From Aestuariibacter sp. A3R04 (lineage in GTDB: Bacteria; Pseudomonadota; Gammaproteobacteria; Enterobacterales; Alteromonadaceae): a DNA stretch of 64,000 nt. The position numbers were made by a program, and so were the translations under genes. Below, piece by piece: positions 43,367 to 52,978 of this stretch. A model generated the notes under the pieces. That model did no database searches. It was not told the origin of the DNA and saw only the letters and a program-made list of their open reading frames with translations. Where the stretch lies: assembly GCF_018860805.1 (NCBI RefSeq), contig NZ_JAHKQR010000003.1, positions 558,001-622,000 of the forward strand, written 5' to 3'. How positions within the stretch are numbered: position 1 is the stretch's first letter; every line of letters begins with the position of its first letter.

Positions 43367-44710
43367 CTACTCTTTTGTAAAGAGATAGGTTCCGCCACCT
43401 TGATGAAGTGTAAATTCGTCAGCGCTTTCGCTCTTATCACCGGGTGCGAACTGCATAACGATACCAGCAGGTGCGAAACGAAATTCATATTTAGAGTAAG
43501 GCGTGAGAGGGAGCGGCCCTTGCCCGGTAGCCTGCGCGATAAGTTGATCGCCTTTCACTGTTATTGTGATTTTTAGTGGCAGTTGCTGAGATGCATAAGT
43601 GCCTTTGTATTGATGTAGTTGGCTCGTTGGCAGCGAAACAGGGCTTCCCGCAAAATCGGGCAACGTGTATTCACGGCCAAAAAACAGGCTTAACATGGCA
43701 ATACTGATATCATTAAGTGAATAATTCAGCCCATTAGCGACGATTGCAAAGGCAACGCCGTCTTTTTCAAAATAAGACGCTTGAGAACTGAAGCCGTCGA
43801 TAATGCCGTTATGACCATAAGCGGTTTTGTCGTAAAAAGGGAATTGAAATAGGCCTGCGCCCAAACCATCTTTAATAGTTTTCATTTCAGATAACGATGC
43901 ATTTGAAATGAGTTTACCTGCAAACAGTCCTGAGAAAAAAGCGGTTACGTCAGACGGTGTTGCAACAATAGCACCAGCACCGTGGGGAATTGACAAGTGA
44001 GTATTGCTGGCAGGTAGCCAGCCTGTTCCTCGGTAGATGTAGGATTCTGCTAAATCAGACTTAGTCACTGAGTCCGTTTTAGTTCCAAAAACCGTATGCG
44101 TCAGGCCCAGTTTGCTGGTTATACGTTGTTGCAACTGTTTGTCATAGCTATCACCAGTAATACTTTCAATAATATAGCCCAATAGTAAGTAGCCGGAGTT
44201 AGAATATTTTGCGCCGCTGCCTGGGGTGAAGTCGCTATCTAGCGCAGACAGTATCTTCACCATGTCGGCCTGAGTTTTTGCCTGCGTCATGTAACTGCCA
44301 TACGCGGGGAGGTCGGTGAAGTTGGCAATACCGCTTCGATGGTGTAGCAACATTGAAATGGTTATTGCACGGGCATTTTGAATGTTGGGGTAAAAGGTGT
44401 CTAACGTGGTGTCCAGCGACAGCTTGTCTTCTTCAATTAACTGAAAAATCATGACGGCGGTGAATACCTTGGTAATCGAGCCGACCCTGTACCGTGTGTT
44501 GATCGTTGCTTGTTGTTTGGCATTTACATCAGCAAACCCCACCGCTTTTTGATAAACAGGCTCACCTTTTTCCATAATGGCAACGCTGACCATGGCTTTG
44601 TCGTGGTTGGCAAGTGAGTCTAAGTAGCTATCCATTTTAGCGCTATCGAAATCTTGACCTGAAACACCAAATACAACAAGCAGTGCAAAAAAGCTGAATA
44701 CCTTCTTCAT
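43367..44710 (-). CDS. Secreted beta-lactamase-family serine hydrolase
   Basis: This 447-residue exported enzyme has a signal peptide (about residues 1-18) and a class C beta-lactamase/penicillin-binding-protein fold (PF00144). The catalytic Ser78 and Lys81 are in RVGSITKVFT, and the Tyr-Ser-Asn motif is in GAKYSNSGYLLLGY. A C-terminal beta-rich domain of about 90 residues follows. It is probably a periplasmic esterase or peptidase; D-Ala-D-Ala carboxypeptidase-like activity is possible. AAGG precedes the ATG. It is unrelated in detail to the lipoprotein of the same superfamily at 11413. Confidence 0.87.
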   Translation of the reverse strand: MKKVFSFFALLVVFGVSGQDFDSAKMDSYLDSLANHDKAMVSVAIMEKGEPVYQKAVGFADVNAKQQATINTRYRVGSITKVFTAVMIFQLIEEDKLSLDTTLDTFYPNIQNARAITISMLLHHRSGIANFTDLPAYGSYMTQAKTQADMVKILSALDSDFTPGSGAKYSNSGYLLLGYIIESITGDSYDKQLQQRITSKLGLTHTVFGTKTDSVTKSDLAESYIYRGTGWLPASNTHLSIPHGAGAIVATPSDVTAFFSGLFAGKLISNASLSEMKTIKDGLGAGLFQFPFYDKTAYGHNGIIDGFSSQASYFEKDGVAFAIVANGLNYSLNDISIAMLSLFFGREYTLPDFAGSPVSLPTSQLHQYKGTYASQQLPLKITITVKGDQLIAQATGQGPLPLTPYSKYEFRFAPAGIVMQFAPGDKSESADEFTLHQGGGTYLFTKE

Positions 44711-44772
44711 GAAAATGACCTTATTATGTGAGGGCAGGTTTAAGTTACAGGGCGCCTAACTGAGGAGCAAGT

Positions 44773-44943
44773 TTAGTCTTTTATCATAGAGAAAAAATCA
44801 TCCCACGGTAGCGGGCGGGATAAATAGTAACCTTGTTCCCGTAAATTAGCAGCAGAATGTTCGTCATATAGTGCAGACTGGGCCGTGTTTAGTTGGTCGT
44901 TGACTTCTAATTGCCGCGAAATAAGTTCAGTAAACGGTGGACT
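44773..44943 (-). pseudogene. Tail remnant of an EAL-domain protein
   Basis: A 56-codon frame opens right after a stop codon and has no start. It ends with NLREQGYYLSRPLPWDDFF, which resembles the last strand and helix of EAL (cyclic-di-GMP phosphodiesterase) domains, where Q-G-Y-x-F/L-S-x-P-L is conserved. The preceding 35 residues are helical and not clearly EAL. It lies about 85 bases downstream of the desuccinylase-like gene, on the same strand. It is a 3' fragment of a lost gene. The rest of the gap 44711-45027 is empty. Confidence 0.55.
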
Positions 44944-45027
44944 TCATTTAAACAGTTGGATTCCCGCTGACGAGAGGAGCAACATCAGCGGCTTGATGAA
45001 ACAATGGGTGAATATTACCGGAAGATA

Positions 45028-46116
45028 TTAGGGAGTATCTTTTAATGCAATGGTCATGACACTTTCACCTTGCTTAACCGGAAGCCCTGCTAACCCATAT
45101 AGCGCATAACCTGACGCGGGGGCGCGAACCGTTCTGACAATTTTGCCAAAGTAATCTTTGATTTCACCCAGTATTTCACCCTCAACTATTTCTCTGCCAG
45201 TCACGTGGCGTGGATACCAAATACCAGATACATCAACAGGTACGGATGTCGTGCCCACAAAATGGTTAAGTTGGGTCTCATTGGAGTGTGGTGATGTTTC
45301 CTTCGGCAACATTGATAAGCGCACAAGGGTGTTATTTAAGCCTGTTACGAGCCTATTTACCAAGGTTTCATCTTTCGATGCGTTTTCGCCTATTTCTACG
45401 AGTATGGTTGGAATGCCTGCTGCTACGCCCTGACGATTTAACGAGCGCTCTGTATCTACCTGCTGCTGCGTTTTCATTTCATAGGTAACGATATTGGGAA
45501 AGCCAAAATGTGTCGCTACGTCCATGGCTTGTTCGTAATCACTGGCCAAGGGGCCGCCGTATGCGCCCACAAAGGGGGCTAACCACTCAGCGCCATCGCC
45601 GCTGTGTAAATCAATCAGGAAATCTGCATTGGCGACGATATGAGTAGAAATGGCGTGGGCAATACGCTCTGTCTGTGTACCGCTAATACTGCCGGGAAAG
45701 CTACGGTTCAGATTCTTCCTATCGTGTGGGTTAACATAGACAGACCGTTCTTCAAAAGCGGGTATATGCGCTAACCTCACGATAATGAGTGCCCCTGAAA
45801 TGGATTCTGGTGAAAGCGTTTCTGCCCACTTTTCTGTGGCGAGAATAGAGATATATTCATACCCGTGAACGCCAGCAACAGTAGCCAATACTGTGCCGTC
45901 GTTCTTACCATTAATGACAGTAACAGGAATAAACGTTGCCGGGTCACTTTCGCCCGCAGCAACCTCAAGAGTCAAGTTCTTACTGGTGCCGGGAGGAATG
46001 AATGTACCTGCTATTTCGAGGGTTTGCGCAGCGAAGCTACTGGCGCTGAAAATACCCCATGCAAAGATAAATGCCAGGCGCTTGATGCTAAATGTTAGCC
46101 AGTTGTTTGTTGTCAT
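45028..46116 (-). CDS. Periplasmic succinylglutamate desuccinylase/aspartoacylase-family zinc hydrolase
   Basis: This 362-residue protein of the AstE/AspA branch of M14 carboxypeptidases has a signal peptide (about 1-29, ending SFAA). Zinc ligands are visible as His84-x2-Glu87 in GVHGYEY and His171 in LIDLHSGD; the catalytic glutamate is probably Glu241 in ILVEIGEN. NPHDRKNLNRSFPG is the usual substrate-binding segment. A C-terminal lipoyl-like beta domain (IVEGEILGEIKDYFGKIVRTVRAPASGY) is normal for the family. Cytoplasmic AstE acts in arginine degradation, but export argues for another amide substrate here. A diverged piece of a paralogue lies at 52979-53158. Confidence 0.87.
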   Translation of the reverse strand: MTTNNWLTFSIKRLAFIFAWGIFSASSFAAQTLEIAGTFIPPGTSKNLTLEVAAGESDPATFIPVTVINGKNDGTVLATVAGVHGYEYISILATEKWAETLSPESISGALIIVRLAHIPAFEERSVYVNPHDRKNLNRSFPGSISGTQTERIAHAISTHIVANADFLIDLHSGDGAEWLAPFVGAYGGPLASDYEQAMDVATHFGFPNIVTYEMKTQQQVDTERSLNRQGVAAGIPTILVEIGENASKDETLVNRLVTGLNNTLVRLSMLPKETSPHSNETQLNHFVGTTSVPVDVSGIWYPRHVTGREIVEGEILGEIKDYFGKIVRTVRAPASGYALYGLAGLPVKQGESVMTIALKDTP

Positions 46117-46313
46117 AGCTTTTCCATAATACTTTTTCCAGGGTTATTATCGAGCAACCATTGGGTAATTGGAAGATTTCAGTTTTAGCGAGCTCCCAGA
46201 GCAAGTCATTGTGTTTTCTGGAATTAATTTGTGTCCGCGATTAACAGGCTAACACGCTCCTGAGTTCCAGTCGGGTAAGTAAAGTTGATCTTTACAAAGT
46301 ACTGCATGTAAAT

Positions 46314-46332
46314 GATAATGATGCGCATCTTC
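46314..46332. promoter_or_regulatory. Fur box upstream of the iron receptor
   Basis: GATAATGATGCGCATCTTC matches the 19-bp Fur consensus at 14 positions, with the left half perfect. It lies 28 bases upstream of the receptor start codon, overlapping the likely promoter. It indicates iron-dependent repression of the operon. Confidence 0.75.
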
Positions 46333-46359
46333 ATTATTGTGTTCGCGCAAGGCTAAAAC

Positions 46360-48696
46360 ATGGATTTACCTACACTGTCAAAACTCTCCCCACTTTCAAT
46401 TGCAATGATGTGCTTTACGGCGTCGTCATTGGCCAATGATGAACCTGGTTCATTGCACGAAGTCGAGAAAATTCTTGTCACCGGAACAAAAATTGAGCGT
46501 ACCATTCAAGAAACCCCTGTTAGCGTGAATGTGACTACGGCAGAAAATATACAAGAGCGCGGTTTAATCGGTATGTACGATGTATTGGTACAAGTGCCGA
46601 ATGTTGCTGTGGGTAATGAATCAGATTTTAGCGTTCGCGGTATTAACGCATTTGGTGCCAGCCAAAGCATTACGGGGGGCGGAACAAATAACGCGCTGGC
46701 TAGTTTGTACTTAGATGGTGCTGCAATGCCGTATCGTATTATTCAACAAGGTACGCTTACCGCCTGGGATATCGCGCAAGTCGAAGTTTTTCGGGGTCCT
46801 CAATCGACACTACAAGGTCGAAACGCACTGGCCGGTGCCGTTGTCATGACTACCGTTAACCCTACTTATGACTGGGGCGCGAAAGTCCGCGCGAATATTG
46901 GTAGCGACGGTCTAAGGGAATATGCGTTTGCTGGTGGCGGTGCGTTAATTGAAGATGAATTAGCTATTCGCCTGGCCGGTGAAAAGAACGATCGCGATGG
47001 GTATAACACTGCGCCAAACATAGCAGGCAACAGTGATTATTCAGAAGCAGACAACTGGCGGCTTAAAGTACTTTATGAACCGCTGAATTTAGACGGCTTT
47101 TCTGCCATGTTTGCGTATTCAAATATGCAAAGTGATAACGGCGTTAGTTTTGTTAATGTGCCTTCAGAGCCTGAAAAGCGTTACTCTGAACGCATCATGG
47201 ATTATAACGCGCCTACCCATGAATTTACTGACACAGACTTTTTCAACCTTACCCTGAACTACGAAATAAACGACAACTGGTCAGTTACATCAGTGACGGC
47301 TTTGACTAAAGCAGAATATGGCTACGAATGGGACAGTGACGCATCGCCATTAGCGCTAGCACAGCAATTTGATACCAGAAATGACGATACCTTTAGCCAG
47401 GAAATTCGTTTTGTCTTTGACTACGATAATGTTGACGGTGTTATTGGTGCTTTCTACTCTGATCTGGACTCGAAAGACAACTACAACGGTAATCAACTGC
47501 TACCATTTTCTTCTTTAGGTATCGATCAGCTCCTTACATCTACCCTTATTACACAGTTTGGTATGGACGAAGCCACGGCGATAGGGACAACAGCATATGT
47601 GATGGGAGTTTATGCTGATTCCGGCGCCGACCCGGCAGATCTGGCGTTAAATGGTGAGTATCAGCAAACTATAACCACTGCCGCGTTGTTTGCCGATATG
47701 GAATATCATTTCAATGAAACCATCAGCTTACTATTTGGTGTGCGCATTGATGATGAAGAGCAGAGTTTCTCCAATGACGATAACTATGCAATTAGCTCTG
47801 CATTTCCGGATCCCACTCAATACGATCCTACGACAGGAATGATTATTTCACTTCTAAACACACAAATTCAGGGCATGGCTGCGCAAGCATCTACTTCTAT
47901 TCCTGAGTCAAGTGGAAGCTTTACTGAAGTTCTTCCCAAAGCAGGCGTAAAATATAATGTCAATGATGACCTAACTTACAGCTTTGTGTATCAGAAGGGT
48001 TATCGGTCGGGTGGTGTAGGCTACAACATCATTCGAGGTGAACGCTATTCCTATGGTGCTGAGTTCACTGACAATTACGAGTTTTCCGTTCGTTCTACAT
48101 GGCTTGATAATGCGTTAACAGTTAATGGTAATGTGTTCTATATTGATTGGACCGACCAACAACTTACGGTAGCTTTGAGTGCCGCGAATAACGACTCAAT
48201 TGTGGTGAACGCAGGTCGGTCAGAAGTAATGGGCTTTGAAATAGAAACTCAATATGTTGCATCGGAAAATTTGTCGTTTTATGCGGGATTTGGATTATCT
48301 GAAACAGAATTTAAAGAATATAGCAGTAACGGCAACACCTATGACGGCAGACCGTTCGCGGGAGCCCCAAAAGTAACAGCCAACATGGGGCTGAATTACA
48401 CTGCTGAGTCAGGCTTTGTCGCTAATGCCAATATCAATTATAACGACAGTTCTATTGCAGAGCTAAAACCCAACGGTGCCGACGATGTCATTGAACCAGA
48501 AAATGATGCGAGAACGCTGGTTGATGTTCGGATTGGCTACGAATGGCGCAATGAGTCTCAATTTGGCATCTACTTGGTTGCTCAAAACCTCCTTGATGAA
48601 GAGTACCGCTCAGCGGCCGCCACGTTGACGAATCCAGCTACACACACACTGGGTGATCCGAGGCAGGTAAGCCTTGAGTTTCGAGGAAGTTTCTAA
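46360..48696 (+). CDS. TonB-dependent siderophore/iron receptor
   Basis: This 778-residue receptor has a signal peptide ending in SSLAN and a TonB-box-like EKILVTGTK. Plug motifs include ETPVSVNVTTAENI, VPNVAV, DFSVRGI, LYLDGAAMPYR and VEVFRGPQSTLQGRNALAGAVV. The barrel ends in VSLEFRGSF with the terminal Phe. The plug form (RGPQSTLQGRN) is that of siderophore and related receptors. The Fur box just upstream and the PepSY reductase-like gene downstream support iron uptake. The particular ligand cannot be read from the sequence. Confidence 0.92.
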   Translation: MDLPTLSKLSPLSIAMMCFTASSLANDEPGSLHEVEKILVTGTKIERTIQETPVSVNVTTAENIQERGLIGMYDVLVQVPNVAVGNESDFSVRGINAFGASQSITGGGTNNALASLYLDGAAMPYRIIQQGTLTAWDIAQVEVFRGPQSTLQGRNALAGAVVMTTVNPTYDWGAKVRANIGSDGLREYAFAGGGALIEDELAIRLAGEKNDRDGYNTAPNIAGNSDYSEADNWRLKVLYEPLNLDGFSAMFAYSNMQSDNGVSFVNVPSEPEKRYSERIMDYNAPTHEFTDTDFFNLTLNYEINDNWSVTSVTALTKAEYGYEWDSDASPLALAQQFDTRNDDTFSQEIRFVFDYDNVDGVIGAFYSDLDSKDNYNGNQLLPFSSLGIDQLLTSTLITQFGMDEATAIGTTAYVMGVYADSGADPADLALNGEYQQTITTAALFADMEYHFNETISLLFGVRIDDEEQSFSNDDNYAISSAFPDPTQYDPTTGMIISLLNTQIQGMAAQASTSIPESSGSFTEVLPKAGVKYNVNDDLTYSFVYQKGYRSGGVGYNIIRGERYSYGAEFTDNYEFSVRSTWLDNALTVNGNVFYIDWTDQQLTVALSAANNDSIVVNAGRSEVMGFEIETQYVASENLSFYAGFGLSETEFKEYSSNGNTYDGRPFAGAPKVTANMGLNYTAESGFVANANINYNDSSIAELKPNGADDVIEPENDARTLVDVRIGYEWRNESQFGIYLVAQNLLDEEYRSAAATLTNPATHTLGDPRQVSLEFRGSF

Positions 48697-48790
48697 ATGA
48701 TACGTAAGAGAGCCTTATAGGTTTACTCTACGATGGAAAGACGGCGCTTTTTAACACGAACAAGATGCAAAGTAGAGTAGGGTTATTGCA

Positions 48791-49102
48791 ATGGAACATC
48801 AGGCAAGTGGAAATAAGCTGACGTCTTCCCGCAAATCAGTTTTTAGTTTTTTAAAGACTCGTATTTTTGCGGCAGTGATAATGGTGATGATTACTTCAAC
48901 GGTAATGATTCCAGGTATGTCTACTTACTTACCATTTAATCAAAATGATGCAGTGGGACTCCCGATTTTATTGTTTCCCTTCATCTGGGCGGCATTGTTT
49001 ATTTATTGTTTTTTGGTGACTTCTGTAAAGCAATTGTGGGCTGTCTTGGTTAGTTTGGCGGCTATCCATATTATTTGTATTTATTTCGCGTTGGCTGGCT
49101 GA
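48791..49102 (+). CDS. Small membrane protein in iron operon (DUF3649-like)
   Basis: This 103-residue protein has three hydrophobic segments (about 26-45, 57-80 and 83-102). The segment FPFIWAALFIYCFLVTSVKQLW resembles the short DUF3649 motif of membrane proteins that sit between TonB siderophore receptors and PepSY proteins. It occupies that position here: 94 bases after the receptor and 17 before the PepSY gene. The assignment is by position and weak motif. No strong ribosome site precedes the ATG. Confidence 0.65.
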   Translation: MEHQASGNKLTSSRKSVFSFLKTRIFAAVIMVMITSTVMIPGMSTYLPFNQNDAVGLPILLFPFIWAALFIYCFLVTSVKQLWAVLVSLAAIHIICIYFALAG

Positions 49103-49119
49103 GAACGAAGTCTACCCTT

Positions 49120-50736
49120 ATGAAAAGTATCACAATTAAAAAGCTGTACAAGCTGCACACTTGGGTTGGAATAATTACCGGCATCTTATTATTTGTTATT
49201 GCATTTAGTGGCGCCGTTGCCGTATTTGCCCGTCCAGAGTTACAAATATGGGCAAATAGCGCTATCCGCGAACCCATACCAATAAACCCGGAGCAGTACC
49301 ACGCTACCCTCGCCACTTTAGCGCAAAAGGTAGGGCCTGAATATCTGGATGAAGTCCATGTTAATTTCCCGAGAGCGCGGTCAGCTGAAACGGCCAGAGT
49401 GATTTTTGAAGGGCACGTATTGCAGCCAGACGGAACGGAAAAACACGAAGGATTTGTTTTTGAATTATCCCCTAAAGACTTACGTGTTATCGAAAAATTC
49501 GATATGGAAACTTACTTTTCCACTGTGCGTTTTGATATGGCAAGTTTTATAGCGCATTTTCACGCCGATTTGCACCTGGGCCGCCCCGTGGGATTAATTT
49601 TGACCGGATTGCTGGGGCTTACCCTAATGGTGTCGATAATCACCGGTATTCTTATTCATAGAAAGAAACTAGCACAGATCTTTACGTTCAGACCTGATAA
49701 GAGTTTCTCGTTATTGCTCAGTGACGGACACAAAGTCATGGGAATATGGGGAGTAGCGTTTCACTCAGTGATTGCGTTTACAGGAGCGTTTCTGGGGCTT
49801 GCTACGGTTATCCTGGTTCCGGCGGCTGCATATGTTGGATTTAACGGCGATCAGGAAAAACTCGTCGAAACCTTCACCGCTATAAAAGCCCCTGAAATCA
49901 GTCATGTTCAGCAGGAAACTCAAATAAGTGAGATATTAAGCGCAAGTAAAGAAACCCGGACTGATCTCACATTGACAAACTTTACAGTGATGGGTTACGG
50001 CGACAAGGAAGCACTGGTATATGTGTTTGGTACGGGAAGTGAGCAACTTGGTGGGGAGACTCTGGTTTATCAAGGAGCAACAGGAGAATATCTGCGATCT
50101 CAAGCAAATTTTGGGCGGCTAGAGGGCGTTACAGGAAAAATACTCGATGCCATGTTCCCGCTACATTTTGGCAATTTTGCCGGGATATTTGTAAAAGTAA
50201 TCTGGGCGTGGTTAGGTCTTGCAATGGCTTTGTTGCCCATAAGCGGTATTATGCTCTGGCAACAACGGGGTATTGCTGCGAAAAACCCGTCTCATTCAAA
50301 GCGTACGTATGAATTGGTGGGTAGGTTATTAAGTGGAACCTGTACTGGGATCGTACTCGCCACGTCTGTGTTATTTCCTGTTCAACTCGTGTGCAATCAC
50401 ATCATGCCTAGTGCAGACGAAACTTACCTTATTTTTACGGCGTTTTTTGGGGTCTGGGGAGGCGCAACCTTACTCGGTCTCTTCGTCCGGGCAAAGCACT
50501 CTTTCAGGCTGTTGGGCATGATGAGTGCGCTATGTTTGGTAAGTGTCATGCCTTTGGATATTGCATTTACAGGTAGCCATCTTTTTAATGTTAGTACTAC
50601 CCACCATAACGTGTCCGTCGGTGTAGATCTGACTCTATTTATGCTGGGATTGCTTTCCTTCTACTATCTTTTTTACAAGGGAAAGACTGCAGGCTCAATA
50701 GAGTCGCCACTCATAAAGGCAGAGGGCAATAAATAA
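49120..50736 (+). CDS. PepSY-domain transmembrane iron reductase-like protein
   Basis: This 538-residue inner membrane protein of the PepSY-associated TM family (PiuB/FsrB-like) has an N-terminal KLYKLHTWVGIITGILLFVIAFSGAVAVF with the conserved His, a large extracytoplasmic region, RFDMASFIAHFHADLHLG, a second His-rich membrane pair (ILIHRKK, HKVMGIWGVAFH) and further helices to the end. Related proteins reduce ferric siderophores at the inner membrane with heme. The start at 49120 follows the previous stop and gives a normal membrane N-terminus. Its stop overlaps the next gene's ATG (TAATG). Confidence 0.87.
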   Translation: MKSITIKKLYKLHTWVGIITGILLFVIAFSGAVAVFARPELQIWANSAIREPIPINPEQYHATLATLAQKVGPEYLDEVHVNFPRARSAETARVIFEGHVLQPDGTEKHEGFVFELSPKDLRVIEKFDMETYFSTVRFDMASFIAHFHADLHLGRPVGLILTGLLGLTLMVSIITGILIHRKKLAQIFTFRPDKSFSLLLSDGHKVMGIWGVAFHSVIAFTGAFLGLATVILVPAAAYVGFNGDQEKLVETFTAIKAPEISHVQQETQISEILSASKETRTDLTLTNFTVMGYGDKEALVYVFGTGSEQLGGETLVYQGATGEYLRSQANFGRLEGVTGKILDAMFPLHFGNFAGIFVKVIWAWLGLAMALLPISGIMLWQQRGIAAKNPSHSKRTYELVGRLLSGTCTGIVLATSVLFPVQLVCNHIMPSADETYLIFTAFFGVWGGATLLGLFVRAKHSFRLLGMMSALCLVSVMPLDIAFTGSHLFNVSTTHHNVSVGVDLTLFMLGLLSFYYLFYKGKTAGSIESPLIKAEGNK

Positions 50737-50984
50737 TGGATGTAATGCTTCATTTGGTTATTTTGACGTTTGCAGTAATAGGCTGCATACAATTGAATTT
50801 AGCAGGCTCGTTCACGGGCAGAAAAACGGGGCGTTTTTTGGGGCTTGGTTTTCACGTTGTAGCTCTGGCCCTAACTGTGTTTACATATGGCGAAATGCGC
50901 GGTTTTTTCGTTTACCTGGCGCTTCTTTCACTTACCGGTTTACTTTATTGCACTCGCAAACTCGCGATAAGTCAGCACCAATAG
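50736..50984 (+). CDS. DUF3325-like small membrane protein
   Basis: This 82-residue protein has about three hydrophobic segments. The overlap with the PepSY stop codon and the position at the end of a receptor/PepSY operon match DUF3325 (PF11804) proteins, which are of similar length. ILTFAVIGCIQLNLAG is the family-like first helix. Function is unknown; it is probably an accessory to the reductase. Confidence 0.65.
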   Translation: MDVMLHLVILTFAVIGCIQLNLAGSFTGRKTGRFLGLGFHVVALALTVFTYGEMRGFFVYLALLSLTGLLYCTRKLAISQHQ

Positions 50985-51203
50985 GTAAGCTGCGCGGAAT
51001 CTGTTTTTTCCTGCCTGTTATATATTACTTTATAAACAATGGTTTAAAAACCAATACCCTGATGAGGAAGAAAACACTTCTTTTTTCAATTAACCTAGCG
51101 ACATCTTAACTTGCCCAACATTATCAGTGTGTTATCAGGGCGTAGGCTGTGAGCTCCCTATGCACAGTCAATTATCTTTAGGCGATTGGGAAAGGAAAAC
51201 AAT

Positions 51204-51764
51204 ATGACTGGAAATCATCAGGATGCCTCTATTTCTTGGTTTTACGAGGAGAACGGCAAAAGAAAGGGTGGGGTTGGAGAGGCTGACCTCGTAGCGCTGA
51301 TTAACGCGGGGGTTGTATCTCATGGGACTTCTGTTTGGAAACAAGGCTTTCCAGATTGGTTAAAAGTTGAAGATACTGAGCTGAACGTGCATCTTAACAA
51401 CGCTACTCCGCCTCCTCTGGCCGGCGAGCACGTTAATAATACTGTGGTGTGGATATTGGCTTTCGCCCCCATCCTTGGTTACTTTTTGGAATGGATCGTT
51501 GCAGGAGCAGCAAACAGTACTGAGTGGAAAGCTGAGCAAGCAATGGCTGAGGCAAAGTACTTTTACATTACAGTGATTCTAAACGTGGCACTGTCTTATT
51601 GGGATGAAAAACGTCTCTCGCAAGCTGGCCACAACACTAAGAAATTTAAAGGTATGACGTGGCTTGTGCCAGTATATCTTTTTCAAAGAGCAAAAAATCT
51701 AAACCATAGCATGGGTTACTTTGCGGTTTGGATCGTTTCGTTCGTTTTAGTTTTGTCTGCCTAG
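51204..51764 (+). CDS. GYF_2-domain membrane protein
   Basis: This 186-residue protein has an N-terminal GYF_2 domain (about residues 8-55: WFYEENGKRKGGV, then LINAGVVSHGTSVWKQGFPDWL) followed by a short linker with PPPL and four hydrophobic segments. GYF_2 is a small fold found in membrane and secretory-stress proteins and is presumed to bind peptides. AAAGGA seven bases upstream selects the ATG at 51204. A 60-residue membrane protein follows within 35 bases, so the two form an operon. Specific function is unknown. Confidence 0.8.
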   Translation: MTGNHQDASISWFYEENGKRKGGVGEADLVALINAGVVSHGTSVWKQGFPDWLKVEDTELNVHLNNATPPPLAGEHVNNTVVWILAFAPILGYFLEWIVAGAANSTEWKAEQAMAEAKYFYITVILNVALSYWDEKRLSQAGHNTKKFKGMTWLVPVYLFQRAKNLNHSMGYFAVWIVSFVLVLSA

Positions 51765-51796
51765 CAGTTTACCCTCAACAGCGTAAGGAAAAGAAT

Positions 51797-51979
51797 ATGA
51801 AAGACCCTAAAGTATGGGATGTCATTGCCTGGATATCTTTTGTTCTAGCGGTAGTCACCACGCTAATATATTTTTTCGTTGACGATGCCTATACTGAGTC
51901 CCCTACATGGATAATCGCCGCTATAGCAGCTTGGTATTACAGTGATCATCTTGAAAGTAAGCAAGCTCAGAAACCTTAA
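51797..51979 (+). CDS. Small membrane protein after the GYF_2 gene
   Basis: This 60-residue protein starts at 51797, preceded by AAGGAAAAG. It has two hydrophobic segments, WDVIAWISFVLAVVTTLIYFF (about 6-26) and WIIAAIAAWYYS (about 36-48), and a charged, Gln/Lys-rich tail. A longer frame starting at 51728 overlaps the previous gene and is not favoured. It is likely a partner of the GYF_2 protein. No family is recognised. Confidence 0.6.
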   Translation: MKDPKVWDVIAWISFVLAVVTTLIYFFVDDAYTESPTWIIAAIAAWYYSDHLESKQAQKP

Positions 51980-52158
51980 CTTCGAGCTACCGTTGTGGCA
52001 CTCTGTTTCCACGTCTTGTGCTGAGCTGTATTGGCACAAGACTAACCCCGCTCTGACGGCAAGTGTAATGCACCTCATCAACATAGAGAAAGTTTAGTCA
52101 CGCCAACAAGAGACTCTTTTCGCATTCAACACAAAAAGCATCTCTTAGGGCGCTGTGT

Positions 52159-52815
52159 TTATTTATTGAGCTCAGCGTCGATAAGTTTCGACATATCTTC
52201 AAAACTCATATTTGAATGTTTCTTGCCATTGATAAGAAAAGTGGGAGTAGCCTTTATACCGTCGACGTCGGCGTTGTGGTGATACCACGCTAGCAACGAA
52301 TCAGCATTTTCATTGTTGTTCAGACAAGCTCTAAACTTCTCTTCGCTTTGTCCCAGAGCCATTGCCATAGCCTGAAAGTGTGATAATAATTCGCCTTCAT
52401 TTTTTGACTTCATCCACTCGCGCTGTTTTTTAAACAGTTCGCCTGAATAAGTATAATAGAAATCGGTGTTGCCATCGCACCTGGCAATAAGCGAGCCCGC
52501 TAAGCCAAACTTGTCGAAGTACACTTCTCGAAAAGTGAACTTCACTTTTCCGGTGTCAATGTAATTTTCTTTTAACTTATCAAACACTAAATTGTGAAAA
52601 GTTGCACAATGGCCGCAAGTAAATGAGGCGTATTCAATAACGCTTACAGGGGCGTCTGCGTCACCCAAAACCATATCACTTGTTACAATACTCTCGACCG
52701 TTGGGTTGGTCGTCTCTTCATCCGCTGAAGCAACGGTGAAGCCTCCCGCCGAGTAACATGCGATTGATAAAACGGTAGCTAAAGATACTTTCTTAAAATA
52801 ACGGTGATGTAGCAC
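52159..52815 (-). CDS. DsbA-family thiol:disulphide oxidoreductase
   Basis: This 218-residue exported protein starts at GTG, supported by AAGGAAAAA upstream. The signal peptide ends near VASA. The thioredoxin fold begins about residue 48; the active site is FTCGHC (Cys67, Cys70), and ATPTFLINGKK carries the cis-Pro. It resembles the DSBA/com1-like, PF13462-type subgroup rather than canonical DsbA (CPHC). It likely oxidises or isomerises disulphides in the periplasm. It lies alone, with a terminator not clearly seen. Confidence 0.88.
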   Translation of the reverse strand: MLHHRYFKKVSLATVLSIACYSAGGFTVASADEETTNPTVESIVTSDMVLGDADAPVSVIEYASFTCGHCATFHNLVFDKLKENYIDTGKVKFTFREVYFDKFGLAGSLIARCDGNTDFYYTYSGELFKKQREWMKSKNEGELLSHFQAMAMALGQSEEKFRACLNNNENADSLLAWYHHNADVDGIKATPTFLINGKKHSNMSFEDMSKLIDAELNK

Positions 52816-52978
52816 TATTTTTCCTTAAGAATTCTAATGGCGTGATGGTAGCATTTAAGGTTTGTGCTATTCAAAAAATAGATCGCGCCTTTTCTGGCTT
52901 GTATCGATTTTGGCAGAACATCCCTGGTACTTGTGGCTGTCTTTTCTGGTAGTAGCGCTAGGCGATCATGCGTGTTAT

